Notes: generated by a model from the sequence alone, not told the origin. Positions 32,901 to 44,624 are shown, counted from the stretch's first letter. The stretch: DNA of 64,000 nt from Microstegium vimineum (GCA_022036555.1 CM039128.1:992001-1056000); one strand, 5' to 3'. Numbers and translations: made by a program.

Positions 32901-35215
32901 TTTTCAAAAGTAATTTAACATAGATGAAAACTGTACCATTAGATAGGTTATGAAATTACGGATCTAACGCAACTCGTTTGGGTCAAAACGGAGTTGAAAC
33001 GGGGAAATTACAAGCATTTGAATGAGGGTGGCAGTTCTGAAAATAGAGAAAACGTATTTTGCAAAAGCCGAGAAGATATTACGTTTTCCAAAACGAGAAA
33101 GCGTAAACCCGAGGGTGCGCCAAGGGATCTGCGGTGGGGCTGACGGGCGCCACGTGGCGAAGCAGGACAGGGCGGGTGCATGGGAGCAGTGTGGACCGGG
33201 CGCTGGGACACGGTCCACGGGTCCACGGTGGACCGAGGGTATACCGCTTCGGGTTTTCTAATCTGAGCCGTCGGCACGAGATCGGACGGCGCAGAGAGGA
33301 CTCGGGCGGGGTTGGTCGCCGGGGCGGCGCTCCCGCGGCGGCGCCATGGCCGGAAGGCGGCGGCGCAAGCCTAACCACGGCTACGAGGCACTGAAAGCGA
33401 CGCGGAACGGTCGGGGAGAGAGAGGGGGAGACGGGGAGCTCGTCTGGGGTGTTGGTTGAAGCCGAGAGGGTCTCAAGGGAGCGGTCCACGCGCGATGGTG
33501 GCGCGACGGCTCTGGTGTGTGTGCGCTGGTGTGCAGAGAGCGAGAGAGAGCAAGAGAGGGGCACCGGGAGAACGGGGAAGACGACGCGGGTTCGATTTCG
33601 GCATCGGTTGATCTGATTGATGCACGGGAACGACGGCGGGTCTGTCGTGGCGGCGCTGCTCACTCGGCGGAGCTCCGGGGAACGAGAGCAGGGAAAGAGA
33701 GAGGGACAGAGGGGAACAGCTGGAGCCCTGGGGGCTTTCCTTACCGCGATGCGCAGCTCGACGAACGGCTAGGAACGGCAGAGAGGCGGTGACGCAGAAG
33801 GGCGACGGCGGCGGCAGAGGCGGTGCTCGGTCGCGGCGGCGGCTGGGACTCTGCAGAGCTCGGGAAGGCAAACTGGAGGCGGTGGAGGACGGGGCTCTGC
33901 TATTATAGACCTCAGGATGGTGCAAGGATGGAAGGAAAGGATCGGGAGGCGGATTCGCGCTCGGCGGGGGAAAACGCCAGCGGCAGAAAAGGAAAGCAGA
34001 GGGGGAAGGGAAAAGGAAAGGCCGATGTGGGTGGCGCTCGGCGGAACAGAGGGCTGCGACGCGTGTGATCGGGAGCGGGATTCCGTGCTCCAGCTTGCTC
34101 GGCCGAGGATGGAAGGTGCCGACGCACTGGAGAAAGGAAAGGGGAGAAGAGAAGAAAGGAAGGGGAGGAAGAAGACCCTGACGGGTGGGACCGGTTTGTC
34201 AGCGAGCAGAGAGAAAGAAACGGCGCGGGGCCGGGCTGTCAGCCAGAGAGAGAAAGAGCGGGAGGCGCGTGCGTCCGCGCAGCGAGGGGGGGGCGGTGGC
34301 TGACGAGTGGGGCCCACCTGTCGGCGCTTCAACGAGCAGAGAGGCGGGGTCGTGGTGTCAGAGACCGAGAGGGGAGGGAGGTCGTCCGCGCGGGCCTGCG
34401 CGCGTAGGTGGGCTGGGCCGGGGCACTTGGCCGGGCGGGAAGAGAGGAGGGGGAGAGAGCTGGGCCGGCGTCGGTGTGGGCCTGAGAGAGAGAGGGGCAG
34501 GCCGGGGGGAGGAGGGGAAGGGATGGGCCGGGGTGGAGCAGGCCACTCGGGCCAGAACAGAGGGAGGGGAGAGGGGTTTTGTTTTTCATTTTTATTTTTA
34601 TTTAAAAGCTATTTGCAAACCCATTTTCCAAACAAAATTTGAAACTGCATTTGAATTTTGAAAGGTGACAAACAAACACAAACTCCAAAATGCAGGCATG
34701 AATGATCAACCATGTTTCTACCAAAAGAAATTTTTAATTTCATAAAAAAAATTATTTGCTATGATTTCATGAGCACCAAATTTCAAAAATAAAATATTTT
34801 ATTTCTATTTTCCATAAAGTAAATTTTAGGGTGTAACAGTAGGTGATTATTAGGGTGATATTTTGGATCCATCAATAGTCTATTCTGCATAAAGAGGAGA
34901 AATGGCCATCATTCAAGGAAGGCTGCACAAGATGGAAGATGTTGATCGTGTCCATCTTTGTGAAGTTTGGTTGGGACTTCTCAAACCATATTGGTGTTGT
35001 GTCCATCTTTGCGAAGTTTAATTGGTTGGGACTGCTCAAACCATATTGGTGTTTAGTGCTTCTGTTTTGACACCTTGCTCACTAAATGAACTGAAACATG
35101 TCTTATTTTATGTTTGAGTGTGTCTGTCGCGTGGCTTTCTTTTGTACTGGTGACTCTCAATTGTGAACCATTCTCGGATGATAGAGGCTAGAACTTTGTT
35201 TCCATTATTTAAAAA
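29950..35215 (+). mobile_element. Decayed L1-type LINE split by a nested LTR-like element
   Basis: The first part (29950-31049) translates in shifting frames to INLVLTSLPMFML, IPRGV, FFWQGEEHKQN, HILDLQK and WKLKILLKIRFFWYL, the LINE reverse transcriptase C-terminal half. A second part (34839-35215) holds the remainder and the 3' tail gatgatagaggctagaac with an A-run. Many frameshifts show it is old. The two parts join perfectly when the element at 31050-34838 and one copy of gtagg are removed. The tail part includes a ~55-60 bp duplication (gtgtccatctttg-gaagttt, twice). Confidence 0.85.
31050..34838. mobile_element. 3.8 kb LTR-like insertion, TSD gtagg
   Basis: The ends are tgtcacacccggttttaag and attttagggtgtaaca (TG...CA, with the short inverted match tgtYacaccc). 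They are flanked by a perfect gtagg (31045-31049, 34839-34843). The left 2 kb is AT-rich and non-coding; 33100-34570 is very GC-rich (ctgacgggtggg-type blocks); the last 250 bp is AT-rich again. No protein domain was seen. A 5 bp duplication with TG/CA ends suits a very long solo LTR or a non-autonomous LTR element. Related GC-rich material occurs at 40650-42078. Confidence 0.7.
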
Positions 35216-35219
35216 ATGG

Positions 35220-35670
35220 TTTATATGTCCATCTAGAAGTTCCACGCTAATCAGACATGCATACATGTACCTAACTAGCTTTGTCAGCGTAGTGGGGCTA
35301 CTTCCATTTAGTCCCATGTTGCAATCATAAAAAGGGTTCATGGTTACTCCTTTTACAACTAGGCACTGAGATCAATTTATAAGTAATATAACAATCAAAT
35401 CAACCAAAATACTATGTCGTATATATATCTCAAACAAAAAGTGGTACAAAATAGAACTTGCAATACCATGAACATGATGCACTGATGCACACACATCATC
35501 CTATCACAAGGATGAGGGATGACATAAAAGTCTATTCTTATGAAACATATGTTCCCAATGCATGGTTACGACCTTCCTTCTTTAACACCCTTGATCAGCA
35601 CAAGAACACAAAGACACACATGTAGGTGGAGCTCTTTTTTCTATCAATATATTGGATAGCATCTTATAAT
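35220..35670. other. Intergenic, nothing recognised
   Basis: Lies between the LINE tail and the B-type flank of PI-7. No gene, repeat terminus or RNA was identified. Confidence 0.35.
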
Positions 35671-36098
35671 ATAATGAGAGTCCTGGCTCTAGTGTATATA
35701 GGCCCCTCTACAAGAGGGATAAGTTTGGTAGATAGTCACACTATGAAAAGGTAGCTACCAATAGAGTAGGACTAGGGTGGGGGTTCACTAGGGCTAATTC
35801 CACACCGCATTATTTCATAACTCTCAATCTATAAAAAAAGGATATGACATGGACATTACCATAGTATTAGATAATTGCATATAGTTGTTTATTTATTATA
35901 TGTATTCCATCAAGATTACATTTTTCACCATATATAACCAAGCATGGGCTTTCTAGGTCCTCCTTTTTTATGAGTAACTAAAAAGCTAACCAATCTTGGA
36001 AGCCGACAAAGGCATGATTTATTAAAAAAAAATAAAAGTAGGCTTTCTTTATTGGGTACATCATCCTTAGACGACATGCATGCAAAAGTCGAACTGTA

Positions 36099-36320
36099 TC
36101 AGCCGACTGTCGGCGTCTCAGCGACGGTATCAATGAAGATACGAACACGGTCGGGGCGAAGGTCGCGGGTAACAGGCGAACCAGCAGGCAGCACCTGAAT
36201 ATATGCATTGGGCATGTCTTTCAGAATGATCTCCTTCGCCTCCTTGATAGACATGCCCACCACCTCAGGCCATGATGTCTTTTTATTGCTGCTAGTAGCA
36301 TCCATGACAACAGAACTCAT
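36099..36320 (-). CDS. PI-7: potato inhibitor I family member, Arg at P1
   Basis: A 73-residue single-exon frame: MSSVVMDATSSNKKTSW, PEVVGMSIKEAKE, IILKDMPNAYIQVLPAG, PVTRDLRPDRVR, IFIDTVAETPTVG. The CI-2 scaffold is complete, both Arg of RVR are present, and there is a C-terminal Gly. P1 Arg and P1' Asp by alignment predict trypsin-like targets, as with PI-4. A TATAAATA box lies at 36540-36547, about 220 bp upstream. The leader retains the uninterrupted gatggctatgtgttgtg where PI-6 carries a LINE. It is intact and the best B-type candidate for normal expression. Confidence 0.92.
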   Translation of the reverse strand: MSSVVMDATSSNKKTSWPEVVGMSIKEAKEIILKDMPNAYIQVLPAGSPVTRDLRPDRVRIFIDTVAETPTVG

Positions 36321-36539
36321 CTTTGATGATGGATTCTATTATTCAATCGATCTGCATGCACAAATGTATGGGCATACAAAAGGAGAGGAGTTATTTTAGC
36401 AAAGAGAAGAAGATATTAACAGTCAACAAGCATGTACACTCACTGCTCGAGCTCACGGAGGTGAACTTACTGCTGGTCAATGAAGATGGCTATGTGTTGT
36501 GTTGTTGTGCCTGTGTGAGACTAGTTGAGTACTATTGTA

Positions 36540-36547
36540 TATTTATA
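36540..36547 (-). promoter_or_regulatory. TATA box of PI-7
   Basis: The minus strand reads TATAAATA about 220 bp upstream of the start codon; the flank gtatatttataga-ccatcca is shared with PI-6. Confidence 0.6.
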
Positions 36548-36649
36548 GACCCATCCAACAGGTCAAAGGAGAGTGCAATTATCAGCATATCGACATGGTT
36601 TTTGTTAACTTTTTGCAGTAGACTTTCATATATGTCAAATGCCCCATGA

Positions 36650-37205
36650 AGATAAGGATACCCACAAAAATACTAGCCAGTCCCTGTTAACAAACTTGCT
36701 TTGTTCAATAGTTAGCTAGCCCTGATAAGGATCTATATTGTAATCTAGAGCTTTCCATGTCATGAACATTTGGCAATAGTTAGCTAGCTTTGTTCACACA
36801 TGACCATAAAGGTACAACAACCACATAGATGATTATGACAAACACAAATATAGCAACATATCCATCTCTTCATTCTCTTCCATCCTCGGCAAAGAAACCT
36901 ATCGGATCTCACTACCTACAAAAGCTCAAGCATGCATGGTGTGATACAATGCTTCAAACAACATGTAATTGATGTGCTTATCTATCCTAAATATGGTGTA
37001 CGTGGTGCACACATGGAAAGTGAGATACAATATCTATCGGCAACAAAGAAATGTATCGGCAAAATGGTGCACACACGTCACTTTGTCCTAGATTACACTC
37101 TTTAACACTAGATAAGATAATGACATGCTAATAGTGTTTGGATTAAGTGGTGTATGTATCTAAATGTGCAATTAGATTAAGTGTTGTCCATATCTAATAG
37201 AAGAG
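36650..37205. other. 5' flank of PI-7, B-type duplication unit
   Basis: It matches 29360-29770 (upstream of PI-6) and 44460-44860 (upstream of PI-8): gatccta-ctaatctgg-like, ctttccatgtcatgaacattt, ggatctcact and cacacatc-ttgtc. There is no gene. Two tatcggcaa words near 37035 probably precede the gypsy LTR. Confidence 0.55.
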
Positions 37206-37212
37206 TACATGT

Positions 37213-37984
37213 TGTTGACACCGTTTTTTGTACGTATCAATATGAACTGGATACACTGATCGGTAGAAGGGTAGTTACACCGATCGGTAGAAAGATGGTT
37301 GCTTTTCCTTATCGGCATCAGAATCCCACCAATCGGATTGCCGATGAAGACAGGAGATTGAGGAAACAAAAGAAAGTATTGGCTGATCAGAAGGGTGTTG
37401 CCGATGGAAACATGAGAACATTGTCGATCGAGAATATTGCCGATGGATACAGGTTGATGTGGCTGACGTCAGCAGGAAGTTGCCGATGGCAATAGAAGGA
37501 GATTGCGGATTGAAAGAGTCTGCCGATGGAAAGTTTCATCGTAAGGAAAACAGATAAGGAAACTAGCGATTTTATGCTAGTATTATTGTTTTAATTTTGA
37601 GTCCGACTCTTGCACGAGTCGTTTTATTTCCTTAAAAGTAGGAGTTTTGTTTAGGTATGAGTCGTGTCCATGTATAACTCCTTTTACCAGAGTATAAATA
37701 TGTACCTAGGGGCTATGTAGAAGAAATCAATCAATGAAATACAAATCTATTACTTTTATCTACTTTTTTAGTAATCTACTTTTCTCGCATTAGTTCTAGT
37801 TTATTAACAAGTTCTTACGATTTCGACGGGTTGTATCTACAAGACCTCCGTCTACCTCGCGAGTTCTGCTTTTTGAGCAATCTGAGCCTTGACGTCCGGG
37901 CGCATCGCTGTCGTCTCGTTCATCGTTGTTCTAGTTATCGTCCTTGTCGATTAACTGGTCAAATCGACGCTTTTTGTGTCAACA
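37213..37984 (+). mobile_element. 5' LTR of a Ty3-gypsy-like retrotransposon
   Basis: It begins tgttgacaccgttttttg and ends tttttgtgtcaaca. It shares blocks with the solo LTR at 24541-25551 but is shorter (772 bp). The 3' side continues into cctcttttggcatacccgg, a primer-binding-site-like stretch, then the gag leader. The 3' LTR is not in the window. Confidence 0.8.
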
Positions 37985-38116
37985 CCTCTTTTGGCATACC
38001 CGGTGGGACCCTAGATACATCTTTAGGTCAAGATCATGGGTGGTTCTACTGACGTTGATCCAAGAAACGTCATTGAAGTCTCCGAAGCAGATCTGAAAGA
38101 TGATCAGAAGTAAGCT

Positions 38117-39555
38117 ATGGAGCAGGCTATGGAGGAGTACACGCAGGTATACCTGAAATCCTTCAGCCTAAACAGGAGCGGCGATGCAATCCAAAAGCAA
38201 GATCCGTCGTTGCCTCGGCAGGTCACTTTCGATGCCAATCCTGGTAAGTTGCAAGAGATGGTTAATTCTGCGTTAAGTCAGGCGCTCATTAGTCATTCCA
38301 ATGTGTTGTCCAATACTGTATACAATGCTGTCATGCAATCTTTCAAAGAAGGACAGCCACCTAGGTATGTTGGTTCAGCGTATCATCAACCTGGATCGGC
38401 ATCTGCCACGACTTCATCGGTGGCTCTAGCGTTTCAACCTGTGAATCCTTCTATCGATGAAGCTACACCACCGAGATCAAGCCCTGCAAGCGTCGTTCGG
38501 TTGAACACCGATCCGGTGGCATCGGCAATGTCAGGGCATATAGTCCAGAGCCAGTCAACTCTCGCTAGCTGGTGGAGATACAGTATGCCTCAGGATTCAT
38601 CTGCCGATGCCAAACTGATCCAAGGTAATAGTACAGCGGAAAAAGCCTCTATGGAGTCGATAATATCAGCACAGCCGATGAGTCCGATAGTACATTACGC
38701 TACGTCTTCTCCAAATGCACAGTTGCCGCCAGGAGATCTTCAGATGGCGATTCCTAAAGTGCCGAACGGGCAACCATCGGCAAGTTCTTTGCCGGTGCAA
38801 CAAGATTTGGCAGTGATAAATCGTCCCATGACGACGCCAAATCCTCAAACTGGGGTATCGATGCATCAAGGAGGCCCATTTGTTGATTATTCCAGGGTGC
38901 GGGAGCAGCAGGCGTCGGGTGGCTATCAATTATCGGCAAATCACATGCCGATGACTTATAATCCTAGATGGACTAGTCAGATTCAACAGCAGATGATGCA
39001 ACCTGGGCACCAAGTGGCGGGAGCACAACAGTACCATTACCCGACGAGTACTCAGAATGAGACATCGGTGTATCGATCGATGAATATCGTGTCGCAGTAT
39101 GCCCCAGTAGGTGTCCAAGGTTATAAATCGGCAAATCAGTCGGTGCCTAATATTCAGCAAGGTGGTGCTGCGCCTATACCGATTGGATCAGCTTATCTTC
39201 CGCAAAGGCCAGAAGGAATGTATCCTCCGGCTCAGCCAGTTAATATTCAGCCGTTCCATCGGCAGGATCAGGATGCGTACTGGGTCGATAAAATCGCCGA
39301 AGTGATGAAAGAACAGTTCAGTATAAAGCCAAAAGTCAATACGTATTCTTATCGGACACCGTACCCTCAGGCATATGACTTGATCCCTCTCCCAAATCGG
39401 TACAAGGTGCCAGATTTCACGAAGTTTTCTGGCCAAGATGACACGTCAACAATGGAGCATATCAATCGCTTCATTATTCAATGTGGGGAGGCTGCTAGCA
39501 GAGATGAGCTGAGGGTAAGATTATTTTTATCATTTTTATCTGGATCCCCATTGTG
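38117..39555 (+). CDS. Gypsy-type gag polyprotein, 3'-truncated
   Basis: A frame of about 480 residues starting MEQAMEEYTQVYLKS, 130 bp after the LTR. The middle is Pro/Ser/Gln-rich low complexity. The C-terminal part (WVDKIAEVMKEQFSIKP, PNRYKVPDFTKFSGQDD, MEHINRFIIQCGEA, RVRLFLSFLSGS) is the conserved gag/retrotransposon_gag start that precedes the capsid core. After GSP at about 39552 the family sequence stops and unrelated DNA starts (tgtcgaccactcac), ending the frame at 39574. No protease, RT or integrase follows. The element is a 5' remnant interrupted by later insertions or a deletion. Confidence 0.8.
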
Positions 39556-40650
39556 TCGACCACTCACTTGTTGATTCGGCGGCTAATAGGCGTTCAGAAG
39601 CCTAGCCCACTAACTCGGACGCCGCAAGAATCTACCCACAAGTGAGGGTAGCTCAATGACACGCTCAACTAGGGTTGCTCTTCGCGATCTCCCGCGGGGC
39701 GAGCACAACACCCTCACAAATCTCTTCTCCGGAGCCACGCACAAGCTTCTTGCGTGCTTCGACGGAGCCACAAGCCACCAAGCCGCCTAGGAGGTGGCAA
39801 CCTCCAAGAGTAACAAGCACCACAAGCTTGCAAGTCGATCACCTAGTGCCACACGAAGCTATCTCTTAAAGCAGCGCACTAGTAATCGCTCTCTCACTCA
39901 ATCGGATGAACACTATCAAGTATGAGTGAGTTAGAGGGCTCCCAACCAAGCACAACTAAGGGTAACACAACCCCAAGGTGCTCAACCAGCCCCAAGGGCC
40001 GGCCATGAGCTATTTATAGTCTAGCCAAACAAACTAGCCGTTTTCCCCTTTCACTGGGCTCTCTGCAGAGGGTCCGGACCACGCAACAGTGCGGGTCCGG
40101 ACCATGCAGCCTGCGTCCGGACTCGCTGCCGTTAGAGAGAGCCATTGGCGCACTGCGCCGATCGCCGCCACGTGCCTCCGGACGCGTGCAATAGTGTCGC
40201 ACCGGACCAACAACCTGCGTCCGGACCTCCACTCCAGAGAGCCCTAGACACCGGACGCGCATCCGGATCCCTGCGTCCGGACGGCAAACAGCGTCCAGTC
40301 CACTCCTCCGAGCGATTACAGAGAGCTCCAGCCTCCTGACGCTGCGTCCGGAGTTCACCGTCCGGACGACGAACAGCATTCGGATCACCTCTGTCAGCAC
40401 AGCGCAGTCAGAGGGGGTGGCATCCGGACGCATATCCAATGGTCCGGACCGCCCGAACCCCCTGCGTCCGGACTCACAGACTCGGCTGAGACCTAGGGTT
40501 TGGTTCCGGACCCAAACGCAATGGTCCGGACCCCCTAGGCCCTTGCATCTGGAGCTCGGTTTTCAGCCGAGACTCCTCCGCACTTCTTCCTTTGCTTCTC
40601 AAGTGCTAACACAAATGTGTTCACCACCTTGTGCTAACACATGAAGTGGC
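39555..40650. mobile_element. LTR-like segment with TCCGGA repeats
   Basis: Non-coding and GC-rich, starting at a sharp junction in the gypsy gag. Between about 40068 and 40530 the palindrome TCCGGA occurs around fourteen times, mostly as gcgtccggac or ggtccggacc at irregular 20-50 bp spacing. Ends resembling tgtcgacc and ctaacaca suggest an LTR, but no target duplication was found. Confidence 0.45.
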
Positions 40651-42078
40651 CTTGGATCGGACGACCGAGAAAGAACAGAGGGAAGAAGGGAGTGTCGGCC
40701 GGCTGGCCGGAGAAGACGACCAACGTGGCGGCGCCTCCATTGCCGGCGGCCCGAGCTCGCCGGAGCGCATTGGAATGGAGGTCCCGGCCACGGTTTCGCA
40801 AAACAAGGGCATGGGGAGAGAGAGCACGGCGAGGCGAACGCGTTGACGTGCTCGGACAAACCTAGGGAGGCAAGCAAAGGCGGCGCGGCGGTGCGCCATG
40901 GCCAGCGGCGTGCTGTGCTCACGGCACGGGCTCTAGGGGCCATGAATCGCTGAGCCGAGGGCAGAGGAAGTAGAGGAGGTCACCGCGATCATCATGGTGG
41001 CACTAATTAGACGCAGAGAGGGTCGGAAGGACAGGCGCCGCGTACGCCATGCCGGCGGCGTACGGTGCACGCGGGCAGAGCCATAGAGGCCTCGATTCGC
41101 CGAATTGAGAGGTCAGGGAGGAAGATGGAGTGATTGCGAAGCTCACCGAGACGACGAAGAGGGCGGAGATGGCTCGGTGTGTCCTGTCGGCGTGCAATGG
41201 CGGACAGCGCTCTGCTTGCTCGCGCCGGCGTCGTTCTGTGGCCAGGGGCAAGAAATAGAGAGAGAGCTTAGGCTCTGAACATCCACAGGAGGTACGCGGG
41301 CTCGGGATGGAGCTTACCGAGGCGGTGTCAAGGGCTCCGGTGGTCTTCTCTGTGACGGCGGCGGTGGTGTGCTTGAACCGAGTTCAGCGGAGCAGAGGCA
41401 AAGGGAGAGAAGGGAAAGGGGCGGTCTCTTTAAAACGCTTGGGAGCGTGCGGTTGCGGCCGATCAATTCGGACGTGGGCGCGGGGCGAGAGGGAGCGGGG
41501 TTCGTGCGGCGGTTGCCGCTCGCTGCGCGTCCGCACGTGCACTTGGCCGAACAGGGCGGAGAGGGAGGTTGGGGGAAGAGCTGACGGGTGGGACCCAGTC
41601 GACAGCGAGAGAGAGAAGAGGGGAACGGTTGGGGACGGGCTGACGGGCGGGGCCCGATCGGCAGAGAGAGGGAGGGAGTTGCGCTGCGCGCTGGGCCGGC
41701 CTGCTGGGCCTCGCGTTCAGCTAGGCCGCGCAGAGCAGAGGGGAAAGGAGGGAGCGGGCCGGGCAGAAAGAAAGGAGGGAGAGAGAAAATGCAGAGCTGG
41801 GCTGGGCCTTCGGGCCAAAACAGCAAGAGAGGGAGAAAGAGAGATATATTTCCTTTTCTTTTTCCAAAAACAATTTGAATTTTGAATTCATTTAAACTTT
41901 GCTTTGCAAACTCAACCATCACAATAAGAATTATGCAGCAGCTTGTATGCACATTCATGTTACTAAACTTGGGGTTGGTTTTAATTCAATAACTTTTTAT
42001 TATTTCCCTAAATGAAATGCTCACATAAGTCATTAGTAAACCATTTTCTACTATTTTAAAAGCAAGCAATCTTGTGGG
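40651..42078. mobile_element. Truncated GC-rich LTR-like material
   Basis: It resembles the right half of the element at 31050-34838: ctgacgggtgggaccca and ctgacgggcggggcccga blocks, a GC-rich body, then an AT-rich end with aatttgaattttgaa and ggg-tgtta. The left end is missing. Overlapping open frames on both strands reflect GC content, not coding. Confidence 0.45.
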
Positions 42079-42792
42079 TGTTACCACATCCGGCCCGTTT
42101 GGCCCGTAGTGGCCCATGTGTGTTAATGAGATATTGTGGAGGGTTTAGTCCCATCTTACTTGTTTAAGGTGGGATAGACCAACATATAAGGCTTCTAGAG
42201 TCCATCCCACCATCTCCGGGTTAATCCTTTTAAACGAAGCGAGGACGAAAGCTTAAGTGGGATGGTGGTGGGTGTGGTTCGCTCAGCGTGCAGAGTGGAT
42301 CTGAGCCGTTTGGACTCTGGGGCGTTACAAATGGTATCAGAGACGACCTTCGCAGCAGCGGGCGCGTGCAGGCCAGGTGTGCGGACATGGTAGGTTCATT
42401 GCGCGTGTAGGCTCTGCGGGGCGCACGGCATGACACATGTGCCGGCACTGGGCGCACGGTCATGTGTGCTAAGAGGGAACGTTCATGGTCATCGTTTGCC
42501 CGTTGCTGGTATGTTGGGCTCGATGAGGACGTCGAGTTCTTTGGGGGGGTGTTTGTCAGATCCGGCCCGTAGTGGCCCATGTGTGTTAATGAGATATTGT
42601 GGAGGGTTTAGTCCCACCTTACTTGTTTAAGGTGGGATAGACCAACATATAAGGCTTCTAGAGTCCATCCCACCATCTCCGGGTTAATCCTTTTAAGCGA
42701 AGCGAGGACGAAAGCTTAAGTGGGATGGTGGAGGGTGTGGTTCGCTCAGCGTGCAGAGTGGATCTGAGCCGTTTAGACTCTGGGGCGTTACA
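42079..42792 (+). mobile_element. TRIM (terminal-repeat retrotransposon in miniature)
   Basis: Two direct repeats, 42079-42329 and 42550-42792, start tgtt and end ctggggcgttaca and are nearly identical. LTR1 carries an extra ttggcccgt. After LTR1 the internal part begins aatggtatcagagacg, a tRNA-iMet primer binding site. Before LTR2 there is a tttggggggg polypurine tract. The internal region is only ~220 bp and non-coding. No matching 5 bp duplication is visible, perhaps because it inserted in or recombined with the preceding LTR end. Confidence 0.85.
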
Positions 42793-42799
42793 AAATGTC

Positions 42800-43790
42800 T
42801 ATCTAAAACGATCTTTGTAATCATCATGGTTGATTAAGAGGCAACAATCATCATTTTAACAGCCAGTGGGGGATCTTGTCCCCCTGTCCCCCGGTCGAGT
42901 TATAAAAAAATCAGATACTAGAATTATCCTTTGCTTCTTAGGTGGTAATATATGTATTATATTTTTATTTTATTTTTAGTTTTACAAAACATACGTTAAA
43001 TAAGAAAAATAATTGGTATAAAGATCTTTGTCTAAAGACCTAATTAATGCATGCTTAATCTATTAGATGCGGTACTTTTTATATATATATAACATTAGAA
43101 GTGACATAATTTAGGGGACAACTTTACCTAGTAAACTATTGATACCTATGTTTACATCTTTACGTGGTGTATTAATTGAAGCAGATGTGAGACTTTGTGT
43201 ATGTGCCAACTTTACGTGTGTGCCCTACGACAAACATATCTAACAATGTGCCAACTTATTAGAGGTATGTGCCTGGCTTGACTGGACAACTGGTGTTGTG
43301 TACGTGCCATGGGAAGCTGGGATCTGACCGTCGCTACCATGCCACCAGCCCGTTGCCCTTCAATCGCATGCAGGAAAAGGAAGCAATGCATGGAAAAGCT
43401 AAGGAAGAGGGGCCACGTACGGGGTGGCTCATGTATCCAACGTACGGGGTGGGTCATGTATCCATGGTTGAGGGTTTGTTTTTCTTTTTCTATCTATAGG
43501 TTAACTAACTAGTTGATTAATTTAAAAAAATCAAGGGCTCAAACACGATGGAAACATGCTACCCAAGTCCCTTCTTGCACACCTCAGGCACAAACATGTT
43601 TCCAAGTCTCACACAAATCACGCATAGCACATCTCAGCCATGCACATGCTTCAAGAAGGCACAATACACATGTCCTCGTCGCCATCTTGCTACTGAATGC
43701 AAAGCAATCGACATCCTAAACAGTTGTAACAAGGAAAAGAAAAAACATTTCCATTCCAATGAAATATGTAGAAAATGTCTAGTAACTTAT
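42800..43790. other. Intergenic, nothing recognised
   Basis: Contains a gggggatcttgtccccc palindrome-like word near 42870 and short repeats (gtacggggtgg). Small open frames lack known motifs. Confidence 0.35.
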
Positions 43791-43932
43791 TTTTCATGAT
43801 AGCCATACATGGAATTTTTTGGCAGTCCTTCTAATCAATCGAGAACAACCAAGATTTATTAACCACGATACATAAAACTTAGTCTTTGCTTATTTGGTAA
43901 ATCATGCATCCAAAGAAGGCATATGCACTATA

Positions 43933-44154
43933 TCAGCCAATTGTTGGAGTTTGGGCAACAGTATCGACGAATACACGGACGCGATCAAGGCGGAAGTCCA
44001 TGGTCACAACCGCGTCAACAGGCAGAACTTCAATGTGGGCATTAGGCATGTCTTTGAGAATGATCTCTGTCGCCTCCTTGATGGACTTGCCCACCAGCTC
44101 GGGCCATGATGTCTTGTTCTTGCCAACTGTAACACCCACGACATTGGAACTCAT
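43933..44154 (-). CDS. PI-8: potato inhibitor I family member, Met at P1
   Basis: The start is set at MSSNVVGVTVGKN by comparison with PI-6/7 (73 residues); an upstream in-frame ATG (44197-44199) would add 15 unrelated residues. It carries KTSWPELVGKSIKEATE, IILKDMPNAHIEVLPVD, VVTMDFRLDRVR, VFVDTVAQTPTIG. P1 Met and P1' Asp fit chymotrypsin/subtilisin-type inhibition. The Gly after LPV is replaced by Asp-Ala, an unusual change just before the inhibitory loop. A TATAAATA box lies at 44390-44397, about 235 bp upstream. It is intact. Confidence 0.9.
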   Translation of the reverse strand: MSSNVVGVTVGKNKTSWPELVGKSIKEATEIILKDMPNAHIEVLPVDAVVTMDFRLDRVRVFVDTVAQTPTIG

Positions 44155-44389
44155 CTTCGATGGATGATGGATTATATTTTTCAGACAATCTGCATGCACA
44201 AATATATATGGACATATCGAAGGAGGGGTGAATCAGTTTAGCAAGAGAAGTAGACATCATCATTGATCAGGAATTATGTATACAAACTACTTGAGATCAC
44301 CGAGCTAGGTGAACTTACTGCTTGTTGGTGAAAATGGCTATGTGTTGCGTTGTTGCGTGGTTGTGTGAGACTAATGGAGTAGTAATGCA

Positions 44390-44397
44390 TATTTATA
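44390..44397 (-). promoter_or_regulatory. TATA box of PI-8
   Basis: TATAAATA on the minus strand, equivalent in position to PI-7. Confidence 0.6.
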
Positions 44398-44622
44398 GAC
44401 CCATAGAGTAGAGGGTGATGATAATATTGACAAAGGTTTTGTTAACTTTCTGCTTTGGCCTTTAAGATAAGGATGTACACAAAAGAACCAGTCAGCCCTT
44501 GCTAGTTAGATAAGGGTCCTATTGTCATATGGTTGCCACAGGGTTTCCATGTCTATTCCGACATCAGCAGAAAGGCAGAAGAATCATATGGATGATTATG
44601 GCACATTGGCACATATATACCA

Positions 44623-44624
<2 letters not shown>

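Noticed and set aside
33079..34661. Several overlapping frames of 80-190 residues on both strands in a GC-rich block
   Set aside because: Pro/Arg/Ser-rich on one strand and Gly/Arg/Glu-rich on the other, no motif; explained by GC content and gagaga runs inside an LTR-like element.
40599..41958. GC-rich frames up to 214 residues on both strands
   Set aside because: Same compositional artefact as 33-34.6 kb, in related LTR-like material.
42079..42792. Cassandra-type TRIM carrying 5S rRNA
   Set aside because: The LTRs show no 5S rRNA A-box/C-box sequence; only the size and primer site are TRIM-like.
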